Of a stretch of 64,000 nt of DNA, positions 48,120-63,047 are shown in pieces (position 1 is the first letter of the stretch; each line of letters opens with the position of its first letter). Source of the DNA: Typhlomys cinereus (lineage: Eukaryota; Chordata; Mammalia; Rodentia; Platacanthomyidae); assembly GCA_023101885.1 (NCBI GenBank), contig JALPQD010000159.1, positions 3,565,994 through 3,629,993 on the forward strand. Direction: 5' to 3'. The translations under genes were made by a program, and so were the position numbers. The notes beneath the pieces were generated by a model. The model saw only the letters and a program-made list of their open reading frames with translations, was not told the origin of the DNA and did no database searches.

Positions 48120-48740
48120 ATAACTCAGAAAGTTAAAAATAGAGCTATCGTGACCCAGCTATACAACTTCTGGCAATATTCCCAAAGGACTCTACATCTA
48201 AATACAAAGACACTAACTAGTTCATCCACGTTCACTGCAGTACTGTTAACAATAGCAAGAAAATAGAATTAGCAACATGCCCATCAACAGAAGAAAGGGT
48301 AATGAAAAAGATGACACATAAACACAATGGAATACTATTCAGCCATTAAGAAGGATGAAATTATGGAATTTTATAGAAAATAGAAAAATGTAGAAAATAT
48401 ATTAAGAAAGGTATCTCAGACACAGAAAGGCAAAGTCACTTGATCATTAAACTTGAAAAGAAACAATGAACAGTGTGGAGGCGAGGAAAAGTTGATATGA
48501 AGGCTTTGGAACAGAAAATATAGGATACTTCAGGTGGTGGGTGAGGTTGGGAATAATTGGGAAAAAATAGTATAGTAGGGACTGAGAGAGTAATAGAAAA
48601 AAACTTAAGAATATGGGATTCTACAAGATAGCAACCCTCTTTGATATCAATATCTTAAAACATTTTAGTGAAAAGGTAAAACGAAAATGGACAGTCTCTG
48701 TATAGAGGAGCACAGAGAAAGGAAGATGGGAAAATAAAAA
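48120..48740 (+). mobile_element. Relic L1 ORF2 3' end and 3' UTR
   Basis: Sequence such as ACCCAGCTATACAACTTCTG, CACAATGGAATACTATTCAG and CATTAAGAAGGATGAAATTA corresponds to the L1 ORF2 C-terminal region (the DPAIPLL and NGILFSH/KKDE segments), with stops. It is on the + strand, old and 5'-truncated. A 3' UTR-like A-rich region follows. Confidence 0.75.
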
Positions 48741-50419
48741 AATGCCAGGATGTGCCAACCTAGAACCCAAAGGCAGTTAAATAATACTAGAAATAACAGG
48801 TATGTGATAAATATGGGAAGAAGACTTGAAACCAGACAGGGACACTTCCAGAAGATGAAACTTCAGGTCCTTGGACTATCCTCTTTGTGCTTCAGAGGAC
48901 TCGTCTCTAATTCAGAGTCAAGTTTGGTCATCCTAAATGTAAACGTAGCTATGTCCTTGGCCCCACTTTCTTTTTTTTTCCTTCTTCCCCAAACTAATCT
49001 CCTCTCTGCTACAAAGATGACTTGGTAAACACAATTTTTCATACCTTTAACAACTTTTAAAATCTGTAGACTGTGATAAAACACTAGACCCTCACTCTCA
49101 CCTGTCTTGTCCTTCTTACCTTTTCTTTTCAAAATTATCTTGTTACTTAACCTCACTCACTAAGTCACAGAAATCCATTGCTATCCGTGTTTTTCCACCC
49201 AGTCCATTATAGGCCTCCATACATTTTACTCGTTCCCCATATACCCACCCCAGTTGAGTCTTCAGTCCTTTACCACTTTCCCACATTTATTTTACCCCTT
49301 CCTTGCAGCCATTATAACTGGGCAATCAACCAGCCTAGAACCTGTGGACTCTAACAAACTAACTCTTTCCTGGCACATAAGTTTGAAGGCAGTTGCAAGA
49401 CAGGTCCAGTAGTGAGAATTTTCTGTGTGGGAAAGGAATTTGCTGCAAAGCACTAAACCTGTTCTATTCTTCCAGAAAGCCTTCTGTTTTTCACAGCTAC
49501 CATGGTTGCGAGCTTCCTAGTTTCCAAACTTACCAGAACAAAGCCAAGAATAGAAATAATTTTAGTTACAATGCTGCAAAACCTGCTGTTTGAGAGTTAC
49601 TGCAGATATTATTGCAAAAATACCCCTAAAGTTTTTTGTGTACTTTTGATACAGATCAGAGTACTAATATTTTTATTTTGATCATTAAGTAATATATTTT
49701 GGATATAACATAAAAATATGGATATTTATACCCTGACATCTTTAATTATCAATAATACATTTTACTCTAAAGAACAATTGTTTGTTCCATTTATGAAATG
49801 ATTATTGTAAAGGAAGGAAGCATATTAATATAGTTCTCATAACAGGAAACTCTCCAGTTAATAAGCTAAGTTAAATTATAAAAATATTATATTCATAAAT
49901 GATATTTTTAAAGACTATACTTTTTTAATTTAGCATTTTATGTTGACAATTGGGGCAATGGGAAATACAACTGTAACTTGGAAATTTTGGAACTATACAA
50001 TTACAGCTAACATAATCCAATATAATATTCCTGATAGTTTTAAACTTTGGTAAACCTAGGAAAACAATTTTTAAGGTTTATTTTCATTTCCACCACTAAT
50101 GACATCTCTTAATGAGTTCCTCTCAGTGTTTTCTTAAAATATATTAAGGTAAACTGACTCAAATATCAAACAGTTTGAAGGTAAGAGACTTTAAATGTCA
50201 TGGGCTATAAACCTGAAATGGGGTGTAAACCTTGGAAATTAACTGTCTGAACTTTCAGACATTATTTCCTCTGAGGATAAGGGTCTGAAACCACAAAGTC
50301 AGAACATAAATGTGCACAGCAGAGTTTATGTAATAGCATTGTATAATTTGTATAAGTTAATATTTCTGAAACCAAGAAAGAGACTTATATTAATAAGTGT
50401 AGAGCTTAAATGCACACTC
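48741..50419 (+). other. Unique intron
   Basis: No repeat family recognised with confidence. 48.9-49.6 kb is less AT-rich than its surroundings. Confidence 0.45.
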
Positions 50420-50600
50420 AATGCATGCTTAATCATGTCTGTAAATACTAACATTTAGGAGTTGTAGAGAAAATAATTTGACTTAAAGATCAATATGTGC
50501 TATGCAATGAATTCAAAAGTAGCTTGAGCTACATAGTAAGACACTGTATTAAAACACATAAATGAAAATAAAACACACAAGAAAAAAAGAAAAACAGTCT
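50420..50600 (+). mobile_element. B1-like (7SL-derived) SINE relic
   Basis: TAGCTTGAGCTACATAGTAA and GACACTGTATTAAAACACAT correspond to the B1 segment 'GCCTGAGCTACATAGTGAGACCCTGTCTC'. A-rich tail AAAATAAAACACACAAG. Diverged. Confidence 0.55.
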
Positions 50601-51229
50601 CATGTATACATTTCAGCCATAGAATTATTAAAAGTGCTTCTCTGCAGATTTGCTAAGCTTATTATCAATACTAAATAAAATCATAGGTACCTGGAGATTG
50701 GGGAGGTCATGCTGAAATTTGTATGTTTTATTTTGTTGTATTTTAAGACTAGTCAGTTATTCAGGTTGAAAGAAACTGTGTGACTTTACTAGATCATATG
50801 CTATGGTCAAGATACCAAGAAAAAAGTTATATTACAGGAGTTTTGGGTTAGTACTATAGAATAGCACATCACAATCTTAAAAGTGATAAGATCCTAATTA
50901 ATGAATTTCAAATTTAGAAGGGAACACAATGCAGTAATCTAGGGAAAGATAACATCAGTGTTGGATGTTTACCACTAAGGAGAGCCAAAGAATCCATTTG
51001 AGGAGGAATGTGCCAAGATTGGACCTGTGTTTTACAGAAACTGTTAACAGCAGTGCAGAAAACTCATGGTTACATAAGAACCTGTAGTAAATGACTGTAG
51101 GTAGGATTATACTCACATATGTTAGGCAAAAGATGAGGAGGAATTAAGCATGGTGTGAAAAAATGAGGATTGAATAATGAAGAAGGGATAGAGAGATTTA
51201 AGAAACAGAAAAGAGAGTTTGAAAGATGG

Positions 51230-51685
51230 GGGAGTGTCTTATTTTCATAACTTTGTTACTGTAGCAAATATGTGGCCTAAGCAATTAAGAAGAACATGGA
51301 GTTTTTTGGGGGCTTGCCATTCCAGATTACAGCCCATCTTGTAGGAGACTTACTAGCAGAAGTCAAGGGAACTGGCCATACCATGTCCAAAATCAAGAGC
51401 AGAGCCAATATATAGCCAACTGTATTAACTTTACTTTCTTGCTTGTCACAAGTCAATTACCACACTCTTACTTTTTTATCTACCTGTCTAAGGAGCAGTC
51501 ACACTCACTCTAGGTAAGGATTTCTCAAACAAATTGTATAACTTTTTTTCAAAATGTTAAATTAAGACAATCACCTGCAGGCTTGCTCAGAGTTTGGTCT
51601 TAACTAGATAATCCCTCAAAGGAGTGCACACAAGTCTATTGCTATAGTGCCAAGTTGGCATTTGAATCTTACTGGAGTAAGGAAA
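51230..51685 (-). mobile_element. MaLR (MTD-like) LTR relic
   Basis: TTTGTTACTGTAGCAAATAT, CAATCACCTGCAGGCTTGCTC, AACTAGATAATCCCTCAAAG and GCCAAGTTGGCATTTGAATC follow the reverse-complement order of MTD-type LTRs. Solo LTR, diverged. Confidence 0.6.
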
Positions 51686-52043
51686 AAGTGAGTTATCTCA
51701 AGAAGAGTCCCAGGAGACTAATCCAAGACACAATGTGTTTCCTTTGCACAAAAATGTGTGTCAGGGAAATAGCATGTCTACATTAGCATAAAGCCTATTC
51801 TAGCCAACAATGGTAGTAACTATTATGTCAATGATTGTTGAAATTTTTGAAGAGAAGCTCAAAGCAAAAAGATAGTAGTAAAGGGATGATAATGCAAAAG
51901 AAGTTCATGAAGAAAATCTATTTTATAATGAGAAGTGAATGAGTCATCGTTCAGGAGACATGTCAACACGATCAGACATAGAAAGCTAGTTTGAATGGCT
52001 TATAAAGATGACTGCAAAACATAAAGCAGACAAACAAAATACA

Positions 52044-52200
52044 AGCCAGATACTGTGGCACATTCTGATCATTTCAGATCTCTGAAAAATAATATGGAAG
52101 GATCATGAGTTTTATGTCAGCCTGGAACACAAAGAATTTCCTAGATAAGGTGGGTGACAAGAACAAACACTGTCTCATAAACGAAAACACAGAACAGAGA
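52044..52200 (+). mobile_element. B1-like (7SL-derived) SINE relic
   Basis: GCCAGATACTGTGGCACAT (B1 start), GTCAGCCTGGAACACAAAG and ACTGTCTCATAAACGAAAAC run in B1 order on +. Diverged. Confidence 0.65.
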
Positions 52201-52429
52201 GGAAACACCCATGTGAAAGATGTGTGACTGTAATTGTGTCATGGACCTCAACTAAATCCTGCAAAATATGTCAGTGTCAAAATATTATTAAAAGAATGTT
52301 GCCAATGATCAATTTTTTCCTGAAAGTAGATATGACCATAAATGCAAAAGAAGAATGAAAGAGATCAATATTGTTAATGAAGTGATCATTGACCAGGAAA
52401 AAATCCTGTACATTTTCATTTTATTTCTA

Positions 52430-53110
52430 GTGTCAGCTGAAGTTTTTATTTTCATCAGGAAAATAATAATAGATGCTGGGAAGGATACAGACCAAAGGGA
52501 ATCCTTATATTTTGTGATGGAAATGTGAACTTAATTATCCAGTATGGAATTCAGTTTAGAGATTCTTGAAAAAATAAAAATAGATCAGGTCAAATGACCC
52601 AGCTATATTCCTCCTGAATACTTCCTTAAGGAACTCCAAGACAATATTTCACAGAGAACATGTATTCTATATTTATTAAAGCACTATTCACAAAAACTCT
52701 ATTATGGAACAAATTTAGGTATAAATTGACAGAGAAAGAGAAATTAAAGTTGATTTATTTAAAAATGTACAATTTTCAACTCTATAAATGAAACATTGAA
52801 GTGATACTTTTGAACGGTAATGGATACAGCCAGACTAAATTATTTGCTGAGCATTAAGATATAATCAGATAGACAAATATTGGGTGGTGTCACTCCTCTG
52901 TGTTTTATAAATGCATGAAATGACACATGTACAGATTATGCAAGAACAGTAGTAAAAGCCCCTAGAGAAGCAAAGGCACTAATGAGATGTAAGGGAGGGG
53001 CCAAGAGAACAACTATGGTACTATTGTTTGGGGTAAAAATATCAATGCATTTTCTGTTCTTGCATGAACAGAGCAATATGTAAACCTGAAATTTTTATAA
53101 TATGGAAAAG
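52430..53110 (+). mobile_element. Relic L1 ORF2 3' end and 3' UTR
   Basis: GACCCAGCTATATTCCTCCTG, TTAAAGCACTATTCACAAAAAC and GGTAATGGATACAGCCAGAC fit the decayed L1 ORF2 C-terminus, in the same order as the copy at 48.1 kb. An A-rich 3' UTR with AGGGAGGGGCCAAGAGAAC follows. Old, + strand. Confidence 0.65.
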
Positions 53111-53202
53111 TACAAGCTAAGACATTAAGCATTTCTCAGTCATTGAATCTGTGAAAACCTTCAATGCCAGGTTTAAGAGGTTTTTCTGCAAGCCCCTGTA
53201 GT

Positions 53203-53522
53203 GGTTAATCTTAATTGATAGCTAGAAGAACTATAAAAATTGTTCTCTGAGCAGGATTTCCAGGATTATCTTCATTAGTTTAGTGTATGTGGGAGGTCCA
53301 CCCACAATGTTGTCACCATTCCATGGGCTGTAATCCTGTACTGTATGAAAGCAATCATGTCTCATTCCTTCCTTATTGAGTGTGTGATATGACCAGCTTT
53401 TTACAAGTTCCAGCTGTCCTGATTTTATGACATGGTGGAGTATAACATTGATTTGTGAGAAAAATACACACTTCCATTAGCTGTTTATTTGTCATGGCAA
53501 CAGGAAAAGTAACTGAGACAAC
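53203..53522 (+). mobile_element. MaLR (MTD-like) solo LTR relic
   Basis: Starts TGTAGTGGTTAATCTTAATTG and has GGGAGGTCCACCCACAATG and CCATGGGCTGTAATCCTG. It ends GGCAACAGGAAAAGTAACTG then AGACA. TG...CA ends and internal landmarks fit an MTD-type LTR. Confidence 0.68.
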
Positions 53523-56415
<2,893 letters not shown>

Positions 56416-56849
56416 TAGTGGAATGTGGGAGGGAAAATATTTCCTGGGTAAGGTTTTTGCTTCTCAAAGAAAGCTTAACATATTTTACATTGTAACAAAA
56501 TCACATTCAACACTGAAATATTTTTCATTTGGAAATAGTTTATCAGTCAATTAATCTCCATAGCTCTGATATTGTTTGTGTGAGTTTATATTCTCTGTTG
56601 ATTCTCTTGAAAATAAAGAAACAATATTATTTTTTCCCTGCATTTTCTAAAAACATCTCTGGCCTGTTAAATAATGGAATTGAGAAAATTAATTTACCAC
56701 CATTTTTCTGTTATTAGTGTAAACAACATTTAATTTTCAGGTTTTATTACATTATACAGAAAATTCAATAAATCAACATTCAGAATTTAAATTTTACTCT
56801 ACTTAAACTTTGTGAAATAATTGACATTAATAAAGTCATCAAGCTAAAT

Positions 56850-57035
56850 GCTCACATGGCTAAATAGGTAAAATCATGCCTTAAGTTCCGTCCCTAGAAC
56901 CCACACAGAAGTAGATAGAAAGTAAAGATTCAATAAATTTGTCTGACAACCTCCCCACCTCTAGGGCATCTGAACAGCACCTTCATTATACACAATCCAT
57001 GGTAATGGACAAATAAATAAATACTAGAAGTCCTC
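56850..57035 (+). mobile_element. B2/B3-type SINE relic downstream of the exon
   Basis: ACATGGCTAAATAGGTAAAAT (A-box area), CCGTCCCTAGAACCCAC (B-box area), and an ACAAATAAATAAATACTAG tail. Old, + strand. Confidence 0.5.
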
Positions 57036-58424
57036 AAAAAGAAACTTAGATGACTAGACCAGGTTTCACATTGCTGAAATTATCAGGAAGAAGAATTGAT
57101 TTACCTGGTTAACATTTAAAATTAATAGGTATAGCTCTGCAGAAAAATCATGGTGAATGTATTGAAGTCTAAAGTAAAGACTATTGTTTTAAGCAATAAG
57201 TTATAAAACAAAAAGCACTAATTACCAGAGCAAATAGTTAATGTCTATGATTTAAAATATAAATGGAATGATTAAAGTGTATTTGCTAAGCTGTACTTCT
57301 GAATGGTAATATATTCATAACTGTTATAATTGTAAGTTTATATGCATTTATTTTAGATGGTTGCTTTAAAAACTAGATTTTAATACATATTTTTGATGTT
57401 TTCCTCACTGAAGAAGTTAAATGCAATCGACTGATGTTTGTTCGAAGTGTTTGAAGAAACAATTTGGCATGTTTGTACAGCAGGAAATGATTTAATATTC
57501 AAACTAATCCCCCTTTAGATTGTGTTTAAGTATAAAACCTGCTGCTGGAAGTTGTAACTACTATTTGCAGAAGTGAATTCTGGTTTCCTTCGTTTCTTTC
57601 ACTCACTGTGTCCTTGCTTTTATTTTACCCTTTGATGTTCTACTTAATTCATGTCCTTATTGTATATCTGCTATTTTCTTCTTTCTAAGAAATGATCCTT
57701 GTATTTCATTGCTTTACATTAGTTTCAAATATTTTTAAAAAATTGCTTAATGCAGATGTCTTTAAGCATTGCAGAAAAGATAGCTTATAAATATTATCAA
57801 TAATGGTACTCAACACAGAAGCATACGTGTATTTTTCACCACAATACTGTATTAGTAAAATACTTCTCCTGAACTTTAATTATTGATGATCCTGTTTGAT
57901 TTCCTATCAGTTTTAATTTGTTACATAAAATTTTATTGGTAGTTAAATGCCTACTTTTGGCATGATGCATATGGGTTTCTTTCTTGGTTATAATGGTACC
58001 TTTGAACGTATATTTGAGTCTTTAATAGGACTAGTTTCAGTCTAAAAATAACCATAAACTTCAAACAAAAAAGTAATTAGATTAAAATAAGAAAAGTAAA
58101 TCAAATCATCTATGGTATCAAGATGCAGAAACAGGTATTAGGTGGATAGTACAATCATTATATATGTTCTATTTCATAGCTCTTTCACTACTTCAATATT
58201 AAAATAAAATTTCCACATGTGATAATTGACATAAGTCATGTAAACATTAATTTGTTTTCAGTTATATACAATTTTACATAATGTTACAGTTATATAGATA
58301 TTGGACTACAGTTCATTTGATGATTCTCAATTGAGATGTGGTCAATTGTTCTCATATTTACTTCATACTACATGACCATCTTCATGAATATACATATATT
58401 GTATATATTTTTGTATGTCTTCCA
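57036..58424 (+). other. Unique intron
   Basis: AT-rich, no element recognised. Confidence 0.5.
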
Positions 58425-58915
58425 TTTTCAGGTGTGTATGTGTATGTGAGGCTCATAAATGCATGTATGAGTGTGAGAACACGTGCACCTTTGTAATCAT
58501 GCATGTATGTGGAGGTCCAAATATGACTTTGGGTTTCATGTTTGTTGTTTACTTCGTTTACTAAGAAAGTGTCTGTCCAGGCAGGAGGGTGGGAGAGAGT
58601 GGGATAGATTGAGGAAGGGAGGGCATGGGGGATGAGTGGGAGGGAGATGGAGGGAAGCAGGAATGTGTATGCTTATAAAACTAGAAAAACAAAGGGTCTC
58701 TCAACTGAACTAAACTGAAATTAGGGTAGCCTAATTGGCCAGCTGGAGCTGCACATTCCCTGTCTTTGTCTCCCAATTGCTGAATTTACACGTGGCTGCT
58801 GAACTTACATGTGGTTGCAACACTTGCCAGATTTAGGATCTGTGGCTCTAAAATTTGGGCTTCACATTTATCTGTCAAGGTCTTATTCACTGAAACATCC
58901 CTTCGCCACATGTTA
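58425..58915 (-). mobile_element. B3-like SINE relic, interrupted by an L1 tail
   Basis: ATGTGGAGGTCCAAATATGAC and, after a purine-rich insertion, CCTAATTGGCCAGCTGGAGC and CACTGAAACATCCCTTCGCC. B3-type landmarks on -, with ACGTGGCTGCTGAACTTACA between them. Diverged. Confidence 0.5.
58575..58692 (+). mobile_element. Short L1 3' polypurine tail inside an old SINE
   Basis: GGAGGGTGGGAGAGAGTGGG, then more G/A-rich sequence, ends in GCTTATAAAACTAGAAAAACAAAG. This resembles an L1 3' UTR end plus tail. It interrupts the B3-like SINE at 58425-58915. Ends are approximate and no target duplication was found. Confidence 0.55.
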
Positions 58916-61124
58916 TATTATTTCTTTAGAACAAATGGCTTGATCAAAATCAAATTATATTGTTGATATTATTATTCAGTACACCATCTGTTAAAAATTC
59001 CCTCAGTGAACATAACCATAAACGGAAGCAGAATATTTTGTCCCCTTAATTGTATCTATCATATGTCTTTGATATTTGTTTAATTAGTATAGATACCTCA
59101 CACATTTTAAAGTTTGAGAACTTCTTTTTTCCTTGTGAAACTATTAGTTCATACATGTACATACACAATTATAATATTGTTTATTGTTAAATAATTAAGT
59201 ATCTGTCCTTTTCTGTTGCATATTTTCCTAGAACTTATTGGTTCCTTATCAAATCCTAGCATTTCCTTATTTGCCAGTGAATAAATATTTTAATTTTTTC
59301 ATCATTATATATAATATATATAATCTTTCATTAAAAGTATCTCTGATTCTTTTAGCTTTAGGAAGACACCAAAAGTAAATATGTCACTATTTTTGTCTTT
59401 TTTTTCTTTTTGCAAGTAAAAGTAATCTTTCTGGAAACTCATGATGTATTTTCAAAAATGACTATAGGTAGAAGAATGATGATTATGCTAATAATAAGAA
59501 CAAGAATGTATTATAGTTATCTTGAAATAATGTTGACCACAAGAGCTTCTGTTTTGTGTGTTTACTGAGCATATCAGAGTGGTCTCCTCCTCCCTGTGTG
59601 GCTATAGCAGATTGTTTTGATGTTTGATTGTTAAAGAAAATCTGATTCACAGTTGTATATCTGAAGGGACTTTATTTCTCTCATAAGAAAAACTACAGTT
59701 TTATGCAACTGGTGAAGAAAACTAAAAGTTCTTGGAAGATTTCTTTTCCATTAATATTGGCCACTACTATTGACTACTCCATAAAGAGAATTTTCTGGAA
59801 AGTTATATTTTGTCATATGCACTAGTTATTTAAAGAACCCTGGAGAAGCATGAGACCCAAACAACTGATCATCTGTCAAAATTTATTAGTATGCTAATTA
59901 GCACTAATTTTAAAAAAATATTGCTTTCAATAAAATTATAGTTTTAAGAATATTTATCCATCTAAACAAGTTACCCAACTCAGCTGAAAGAAAGGAATAA
60001 ATCTGAGTTCCTAGTTAAAATATAGTAAAATACCAGTACAAATTAAATTGAGGTTTTAAGAATTTTTGACATTTTAAGTAACTTATTCCTTAATTCCAGC
60101 TGAAAAAAGAAAATAAATCTGAGTTCATAGTCATAGTGTAGTAACATCCTACAGAGCAGTTGATCTTGCTGAATTGTAAATATGCCTATAAATAATATCA
60201 AAAGTGAAAATGAAACAAAATTTTACAAACCTATTAAAATATAGAAGCAGATATAGACAATTGCATAGTAAAACACCTAGTGCCCAGAAGTAACTGTGGA
60301 GAGAGTTTGTTGTTTTAGATACAGATATTCAGGATAAGCTGACATGGATCTGGTGACATGTGGAAAAGAGGTGAAAGATTTCCAGGTGAAAGTCACAGGG
60401 TGGTGAGATCCTCATTCTACAGGGGCATATGAAAAGAGACTATGAGGCAGTGAAGGATGGGATAAGGTTGTATATTAGGGGGCCTGTGGTGCCCTTAGCA
60501 AGGCTCTCAGGAAAGATTCTGGTATCCATGAGGGGGTTCAGCAAAAATGCTGCATAATGTGTACGACCACCTACAGGTCAAATTTTCTAGAGCTGTATCC
60601 AGCCTTTTAGTCTGAATGAGCATGACCTATTTGATGCCCCTGAGCACAAGTAATTCCCACAATCTGTGATAACTGTGCTAGTACTTTAAGTTGCAATTAA
60701 CCAGAAGATTTTGAATATCCCTACACAAATAAGGTATTTATTGATATAATTAAATTTGTAAGATGAGCTGATATGGTGCATTATTGACTTTCATAATACT
60801 CAGTATCACATAAAGGTCTGTTTCATTGTATTTAACAAAGGTATTGCATGTAAAGTATGTTACCTATATGTGAGGAAAATTGAGTTTGTGAATTTAAAAT
60901 CTTTGAGGAAATGAGATAACCCATATGATTTCCTGAAGATGTATGTTATGAATAGTATTGCACACATTCTTTTAAATTCTTTTGGATTGTTAAATTCTTT
61001 GTGGGAAAATTATCTGTATCCCTCATTATATACTGATTTGGTGTGGCCATGGTCTACTCCTACCAATCATTTGAAAGATTCATGCACTATCATCCAAAAT
61101 GTTTTTACAAAATATTGTTAGCTT
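58916..61124 (+). other. Unique intron with a diverged tandem repeat
   Basis: Contains the 112-bp-type tandem duplication at 59941-60170 and a short TATATAATATATATAATC patch near 59307. Otherwise nothing is recognised. Confidence 0.5.
59941..60170 (+). repeat. Diverged tandem duplication, unit about 112-118 bp
   Basis: GTTTTAAGAATATTTATCCA starts unit 1 (59941) and GTTTTAAGAATTTTTGACAT starts unit 2 (60053). Both continue with CAGCTGAAA..., AATAAATCTGAGTTC and ATA(G/A)TGTAGTA-type text. Old. Confidence 0.7.
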
Positions 61125-61230
61125 ATCAGGAGAATTGACCAGAGTAGTGATAAAAGAATATTGCATGAGCTTAAGAGTTCAAGTTTAACCTGGACAACAC
61201 AACAAAAACAGAGAAAGAGAGAGCTTAGGG
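61125..61230 (+). mobile_element. Probable B1-like SINE fragment
   Basis: GCTTAAGAGTTCAAGTTTAAC, CTGGACAACACAACAAAAAC and a GA-rich tail resemble the B1 3' half. Short and diverged; it lies just before the U1 insertion. Confidence 0.4.
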
Positions 61231-61322
61231 AAGAGAGTATGAGCTGTGATTTCATTACTTTATAAAACTAAGATAAAATCAAGAATACCATAAGTTTCAA
61301 GGTTAAATTATCTGCAATTTCT

Positions 61323-61501
61323 AGAAATTTTAAAGACTTATACTTACCTGGCAGGGGAGATACCATGATCACGAAGGTGGTTTTCCCAGGGCGAGGCTTA
61401 TCCATTGCACTCCGGATGTGCTGACCCCTGCGATTTCCCCAAATGTGGGAAACTCGACTGCATAATTTGTGGTAGTGGGGGACTGCGTTCGCGCTCTCCC
61501 C

Positions 61502-61535
<34 letters not shown>

Positions 61536-61549
61536 AATTTTAAAGACTT
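61323..61549 (+). mobile_element. U1 insertion with A-tail and 17-bp target-site duplication
   Basis: AGAAATTTTAAAGACTT occurs at 61323-61339 directly before U1 and again at 61533-61549 directly after the A-tail (61505-61532). Exact direct repeats plus an A-tail are the marks of target-primed reverse transcription by L1 machinery. Confidence 0.95.
61340..61503 (+). pseudogene. U1 snRNA retropseudogene, full length
   Basis: U1 is the RNA of the spliceosomal snRNP that pairs with 5' splice sites. The 164-nt copy runs from the 5' end ATACTTACCTG (the splice-site recognition sequence) to the terminal CCCCTG. The stem-loop I segment and the Sm-site region ATAATTTGTGG are intact. Against the mammalian U1 sequence as I remember it, I see one change, C for T in GCGCTCTCCCCTG of stem-loop IV. 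It is followed by T and 28 A, and is flanked by identical 17-bp repeats. The left repeat abuts U1 base 1, so no native upstream promoter (PSE) came with it. This marks an L1-mobilised retropseudogene in the sense orientation of CSMD3, not a functional U1 gene. Its near identity implies recent insertion. Confidence 0.95.
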
Positions 61550-62159
61550 GATATGTGAAATGTAAGTCGTTTTCTGAAAGTAATATGAAATTGCAATAAT
61601 ATTAAATGAAACATATAACAGGAAAAATGACAAAATGTAAGTTTATTATATGAATGGGATGAAATAATGTGTAAAAGGAAAAATAAAGTTATAATGTGAT
61701 ATTTTCAAATCTGAAGTTTTGTAAACTTTATATTATAGACCATGTGAACATTGTAGGGTGTTGAAGCTATTTGTTCCTTTCTCAATTAATAATTGAGAGC
61801 AGCAGTTAGTTCCAAGTTTGTGAAAAAGAACTGCATAAGGAATCAAAAGAGTCTTATAAGTATGCATTGTTTTCAAATCTTTTCTAGGGATTTCTTATAA
61901 TTGAAACATTAAAAATCACAGTCTACGAAAGACACAGATGTTCATTGCTATTTTTCTGTTTATTTTTGCTGCTTTGTTTTAAATAGAAAAATCGCCTGAA
62001 TATTCATTAGTAGTTAATAATCAAAGTAAAAAGTAGAGTAAATGTTACACTATTCATAGGAATTACCTTGTATGGGAATGTTACAGATAGCAAATATGTA
62101 TATAATTTCCTGTGATATAATATATTGTACATTGACTTTTTTCACTTATGTATACATTA
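61550..62159 (+). other. Unique intron
   Basis: Nothing recognised between the U1 insertion and a SINE relic. Confidence 0.5.
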
Positions 62160-62366
62160 ACATGCTGCAAAATAATGTGTGTGTGCTCATAATGTGTATA
62201 TAAAAATACACTTGAGCACGTGTGCCTGTGGAGACCCAGTGGTGACATCAAGAGTCACCCTGGATTGTCCTATCTTCTCATTGCTTTTGCTCTGTGGTTT
62301 CCCAGGCTTTGCCTGCCAGGGAAGATTCCATATGTCACTGCCATTTTTTATATGGGATTGTAAAAT
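62160..62366 (-). mobile_element. CA-tailed SINE relic lacking the tRNA-like head
   Basis: TGTGTGTGCTC, GTGCCTGTGGAGACCCAG, GTCACCCTGGATTGTCC and TATATGGGATTG match the body on -. The A/B-box head is absent. Confidence 0.6.
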
Positions 62367-62753
62367 AAAATGATTGTTTTTACCTCCTGTGATTAAACTT
62401 GCAGTTTTAGCCTTTATGCTTCACTTTGATACTTAAGATTTTAACACAAGTATCCAATGGAACTTAAACTAGTATCCTAAGGCCCCCTTAGGTAACTCCC
62501 TTTCAAAAGTTTAGTTTTCAAATACTGATAATTTACCAAAGTGCCTTACATGTCATATTGGAAAATATGGTCATTTACAAAATAATCCTCAGATAAGTTT
62601 ATTCTAATTTTGACTCTAAATCTAAAAATGTGTTGTGTAAGTCGATCCACTTCATAAGATAAAAATTAACTTTTAAAACTGTGAAATATGACACTGAAAT
62701 AAATATGAGTGCCAAATTTTGTTTTCAAGTAATTTTTTAAAAATTTCTTGCTC

Positions 62754-62981
62754 GGGATGGAGACATGCTCAGAGGTTAAGACTTTGCCTCACAAGCAGAA
62801 GGTTTTGAGTCAGGATCCCAGATCCCACATACAAACATCAGGCAGAAAAGGAAAAGGCCGGCAATTCCAGGTGTTATGGGCAGAGCCTGGGAAATCCCAG
62901 AGCAAAGCAAGGAGGTAGAAGCAATCCAGGATGATTCCTAAAGTAAACCTTGGTCATCCACAGGGGCGCAAAGTGCCCTCT

Positions 62982-63023
<42 letters not shown>

Positions 63024-63047
63024 GTAAATAAATTAATATATTAAAAA
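62754..63047 (+). mobile_element. tRNA-derived CA-tailed SINE (older subfamily)
   Basis: GGGATGGAGACATGCTCAGAG head; body with GGAAATCCCAGAGCAAAGCA and GGAGGTAGAAGCAATCCAGG; (CA)n at 62983-63020; tail AAAGTAAATAAATTAATA. Flanks TAAAAATTTCTTGCTC and TAAAAATTCTGGCTC are a probable decayed target duplication. Confidence 0.85.

Noticed and set aside
61340..61503. Functional U1 snRNA gene
   Set aside because: The target duplication touches base 1 of U1, so there is no native promoter, and it ends in an A-tail.
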